Below are positions 61,201-64,000 of a stretch of 64,000 nucleotides of DNA, one piece after another; the stretch's first letter is position 1; each line of letters begins with the position of its first letter. The notes under the pieces were generated by a model. The model saw nothing but the letters and a program-made list of their open reading frames with translations. It made no database searches and was not told where the DNA came from. The position numbers and the translations under genes are program-made. Source of the stretch: Apostichopus japonicus (lineage: Eukaryota > Echinodermata > Holothuroidea > Aspidochirotida > Stichopodidae); assembly GCF_037975245.1 (NCBI RefSeq), contig NC_092565.1, positions 7,184,999-7,248,998 on the forward strand, read 5' to 3'.

Positions 61201-63579
61201 ATTGAGCATACTTTTGTTTTAAAAATTAATGTTTTTTTGATATCGCTAGTATTTTCAAAAGGGAAAATGCTAAGATGCAACTTACAAGGCCTGGGAAGTG
61301 GCATTTCCAGCGATCTGGGAGGCATTTTCAGCAAAATTTCTTGTACGCTTCGCGCCAATCATGGTGGCGCTACGCTTAGATAGTTTGCAATGCCGAATCT
61401 ACAGTTTTGCCCCTCCCTTGGCAAATTCCTGGCTACGCGCCTGATAAATATAGAAATAAAAAATCGTACACGTCAAATAATGCATCCGAAGGCGTATTTA
61501 GACCACAAATGAAGTACTCCTGAGTGAACAAGTGGAACCCTGCTTTCTAAAATTTGTGAAAGATTGGAAAAGAGCGGAGGTGGGGGGATTGGGGGGGGGT
61601 CGCGTTCCCAACTCCCTGAATATACTAGCTTCCCGTGTTGAAAAATGTTAGTGTCTTCCTCCCGCCCTATACATTCATTCGCTCTTTCAAAGTCCATCAA
61701 TATTCTGTATCTCTTTCATTTTCGGTTTAAAATATATTCACACTGTCCAGATATTTTTTAGAGCAAAACAGACAACAATTGTCACTCGACCCCCTCGCCA
61801 ATACCGGCCGTCATCACTCTCCCGTAATGCTCCCGTATTCTAATGACTTGTATAGAAAAGTTTATCACGTGACACTTAGCTCATTTTCTTTAACCATTAT
61901 CTGGCTTTACAGTCGATGCGATCTGTCAGCCGGACACGTGTCAAAATGCCGGTTATTGCTACGAAGACGGTTCATCCTACCAATGCATCTGCAAACCGGG
62001 ATTTAGCGGTACTCAGTGTGAAAACGGAGGTAAGAATTGAAAACTGGAAGAAAAATCAATTATACTTTGAAACGTTTACATTTTACTCACAGCTGAGCTG
62101 CATTTTGAAATATCGACTATGTTTGCCGTCTATGTCATATTCAAAGTCAGTGTTGGATCGGCGCGTATAGACCACACTGTACGACTACGAGCTGTCTGGT
62201 TTTCGTGCCCTAGGTTTTTCTTGTGTGACTTTTCTGAAATTGTACCTGGAGATATCCATGTAACCTTAACTTCGATGTTTATTGACGATTTCATCGTCCA
62301 AAGCATTTCTTTATATAAAAACTTATAACAATTTAAGCAAATTAAATTAATAGGAAAACAAAAAAGGTTAATATGGTGTAGGTTACATCCTATCGTATCC
62401 TATCGTAGTATAAAGTACATCCTGTTGTATCCAATCGTAATATATAGTATATCCTATCGTAAGATTCAGCACATCCCATCGTATCCTATTGTAATAGATA
62501 CCATATCGTATCCTACCGTAACATATATTTTACATCCTATCGTGACAGCACATCCTATCGTTATATATAATACATCCTATGGTAATACATAGCATATTGG
62601 TCACTGTTGTCATCATTCATTATTTTCCCGTTCTTATTATTTGTTCCCGTTCTTATTTTTTTTGATCAATTTATAAATATTATGATGAGGTTTATAAGTT
62701 AATCGCAGCCTTTTCGATAAAATTTAAAATATATAAGAAAATTGTTACTAAGTTAAAGTTAAAAAGTGAAAGTTCAAAGAAATATATGTTGAAAACAGTC
62801 AGTCAATAATTAGTTACAATAGGAGTTACTGCTTTGGCTTTTTTGCAATAAGATAGTTTGTAACACAAAAGATGCCCCTAATTCTACTATTAACTTACGA
62901 ATATTTATCATAACATTTTCAGATTCAAAGATAAATCCTTGTGATTTATACCCCTGTTCAAATAATGGAACCTGCCTACAACGAGGTGATTTTAACGATT
63001 TCTACTGCGAATGTCCTTCACCATTCTATGGACGGGTGTGTCAATTTCAAGGTAAGTCTTAATTTCTTTCTTTTCTTTTTTATTAAACATTATTTTCTGT
63101 CTCCTTCATGTAAATTAGATTCTATTTAAAGTGTGAAATAGTCTTTGTAGAGAAGTCAAATACACGTTTAGTTGTTATACATGACTACTAATTTGCTTTC
63201 CGGTTTATAAACTCACAAAAGCTCTGCCTACTCCCCTACGTATTTTTTTGTTATATTATGTTTTCAGGCAGTGTAGTGGGGTGGGGGTGGGGTGAGTGGT
63301 TGAAGGTATAGTAGGGGCTTAGAGGGTTTATGGGACCTTGTAGGAATGATTAAGGAAAGAAGATCTCATGAATGAAGCTTAGTCATTTAATAGGAGGCGA
63401 TTAAGTTAATAAAAAATGAATTATTTTATCTTCTCTTTAAGCTGCTGATGCTTGTGAATCCCACCCTTGTAAGAATGGTGGCTCGTGCAGTATCACTGGT
63501 AACATATTCTCTATTCTTGGCAAAGAATATCGATGTGTTTGCCGCGATGGGTTTTTTGGACCAAATTGTGAAGACCACG
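51950..63579 (+). CDS. Secreted or membrane protein with at least six EGF-like domains, 5' part, 8 exons
   Basis: Exons 51950-52013, 53309-53397, 54364-54484, 59922-60041, 60930-61040, 61913-62029, 62923-63051 and 63442-63579; the gene continues past the window. The first exon encodes a signal peptide (MRIQ, then [15 protein letters not shown]) and ends at a GTAAGT donor. EGF1 is split between exons 2 and 3 by a phase-0 intron. A Ser/Thr/Pro linker follows. EGF2 to EGF6 are each one exon with phase-1 borders, the arrangement that allows domain shuffling. EGF1, 2, 4, 5 and 6 have six cysteines; EGF3 has only four. Extracellular adhesion or signalling is the usual role of such proteins; the family (fibropellin-like, Notch-pathway or other) cannot be set from this part. 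Confidence 0.92.
52556..52970. mobile_element. hAT-type MITE, 415 bp, with 8-bp target duplication
   Basis: Ends are CAGGGTTGTCCAACCT and AGGTTGGACAACCCTG, perfect inverted repeats of 16 bp. The flanks are ATCTAAGA at 52548-52555 and 52971-52978. The interior is GC-rich near the right end (GGCGGGCCGGAC, GTGGCCCGCGGGCC). It lies in EGF-gene intron 1. Confidence 0.95.
53912..54277. mobile_element. hAT-type MITE, 366 bp, with 8-bp target duplication
   Basis: Ends are CAGTGGCGTAGGAAGG and GGTTCCTACGCCCTTG. The flanks are TTTGTAAC at 53904-53911 and 54278-54285. It is the same family as 47073-47436 in opposite orientation. It lies in EGF-gene intron 2, ending about 85 bp before the exon at 54364. 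Confidence 0.94.
55096..55240. repeat. Compound TA/CA microsatellite in EGF-gene intron 3
   Basis: About 145 bp of TA with ACACAC and TAAATATA interruptions. Confidence 0.93.
57273..59652 (-). mobile_element. hAT transposon, 2.38 kb, internally deleted, with broken transposase
   Basis: The left end is CAGGGGCGTCAATCC and the right end GGATTGACGCCCATG. The flanks CATTTAAG (57265-57272) and CTTTTAAG (59653-59660) differ by one base, as expected of an aged 8-bp target duplication. A minus-strand transposase remnant lies inside. The motif CTATCTAAGCG followed by GAGCGCCACCAT starts at 57340, 67 bp from the left end, and is shared with several MITEs in the window. The element sits in EGF-gene intron 3, antisense to the gene. 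Confidence 0.88.
58608..59330 (-). pseudogene. hAT-family transposase remnant (C-terminal part, ZMYM1-like)
   Basis: Reading on the minus strand, the segment from about 59330 to 58849 encodes [18 protein letters not shown] and onward through [20 protein letters not shown]. After a frame change near 58870-58900 the segment to 58608 encodes [38 protein letters not shown] and CHIHRERL. The last part matches the hAT C-terminal dimerisation region (SPASSxxAExSFSALRRLKxxLRSTM...RL). Another frame break lies near 59330, where [13 protein letters not shown] is cut by a stop. The N-terminal zinc-finger and much of the RNase H-like domain are missing, so it cannot be functional. Confidence 0.85.
60509..60650. 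repeat. 29-bp tandem repeat in EGF-gene intron 4
   Basis: About 4.7 units of GGAATTCCATATTTGATAG plus CCACACTACA, with small changes; unit starts are 29 bp apart. Confidence 0.9.
60930..61040 (+). CDS. EGF3 exon, degenerate domain lacking two cysteines
   Basis: This 37-residue exon reads [10 protein letters not shown] and later [15 protein letters not shown]. Cysteines C2, C4, C5 and C6 are present. The positions of C1 and C3 hold other residues (C3 is Tyr in GGTY). C1 and C3 pair with each other in EGF domains, so exactly one disulfide is missing. The exon keeps phase-1 borders and good splice sites. Confidence 0.85.
61154..61443. mobile_element. hAT-type MITE, 290 bp, with 8-bp target duplication
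   Basis: Ends are CAGGCGCGTAGCCAGG and CCTGGCTACGCGCCTG, perfect 16-bp inverted repeats. The flanks are ATAAATAT at 61146-61153 and 61444-61451. It is a close sibling of 40409-40721 and lies in EGF-gene intron 5. Confidence 0.95.
62380..62600. repeat. Diverged minisatellite based on CATCCTATCGTA
   Basis: About a dozen irregular copies of ACATCCTATCGTA or TATCCTATCGTAATA in EGF-gene intron 6. Spacing varies from 10 to about 30 bp. Confidence 0.8.
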
Positions 63580-64000
63580 GTAATAGTCGTGTTTCTTTAT
63601 TTTTTAGATGACGACAGTAGCCTCTGCACATTCCTCTTCTCAGAGTTTGCCGAGAAAATAGGGGTGAGGGTGGGGGGGGTATGGCATGTGTTACGTGATA
63701 TGATGTCACACTGTTGATCGTTACGCGTCTTCCTTTGTGTTGTGCATAACAGTTTTATTTTTAACAGATTGATGTTCATTTTGAACACATGCCTTGTAGC
63801 TTTTAACCACATTTTAGCCTGGTAGTATTATAATAAATACAAGCTCTTAACGTCCAAAAATGACAGAATAATTCTAAAATCCTCTTTGTTTTCGTACCCT
63901 TTTAACTCATGGAGCAAAAGTGGCACTGGAGGATATAACCTTCAAGGAAATTTTGTTATGAAGTTGACATAATAAAAATGCTGACATCTGGATTTTAATG

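Overview
This is a stretch of an intron-rich, AT-rich animal genome. All four genes found are on the + strand and have canonical GT-AG introns with matching phases. Long (TA)n and trinucleotide arrays, tRNA-derived repeats, AGGTCA-rich repeats and many small hAT-type transposons point to a marine invertebrate. An echinoderm or another invertebrate deuterostome is my best guess, but that is inference, because nothing in the window fixes the species.

Layout. (1) 1-19360: the 3' half of SNRNP200/Brr2, the U5 snRNP helicase of the spliceosome. Eighteen exons encode about 1025 residues, from the Sec63 unit of the first cassette to the stop at 18003. (2) 19360-27890: an intergenic repeat field with AGGTCA-rich repeats, a nine-copy tandem array of tRNA-derived units on the minus strand, a 29-bp inverted-repeat pair and a hAT MITE. 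(3) 27895-33810: a complete UBOX5/RNF37 ubiquitin ligase gene with a U-box and a C-terminal RING. (4) 33811-41268: mostly repeats, with one candidate first coding exon at 34355. (5) 41269-46355: a four-finger C2H2 zinc-finger gene. (6) 46360-51949: intergenic, dominated by (TA)n tracts, one of them split by a MITE. (7) 51950 to the window edge: the 5' part of a secreted or membrane protein with at least six EGF-like domains. Its introns carry several hAT insertions, including a 2.4-kb element with a broken transposase.

The genes do not form a pathway. The most unusual structure is in Brr2, where two tandem arrays were built from the gene's own splice sites. A 15-bp array starts exactly at the donor of the 5892-6083 exon and keeps that exon's reading frame open throughout. 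A 55/57-bp array repeats the acceptor and the first bases of the 13934-14220 exon nine times. The second main result is a set of hAT-like elements with clear 8-bp target duplications. Three of the MITEs share, with the transposase-bearing copy, a subterminal motif about 60-67 bp from one end.
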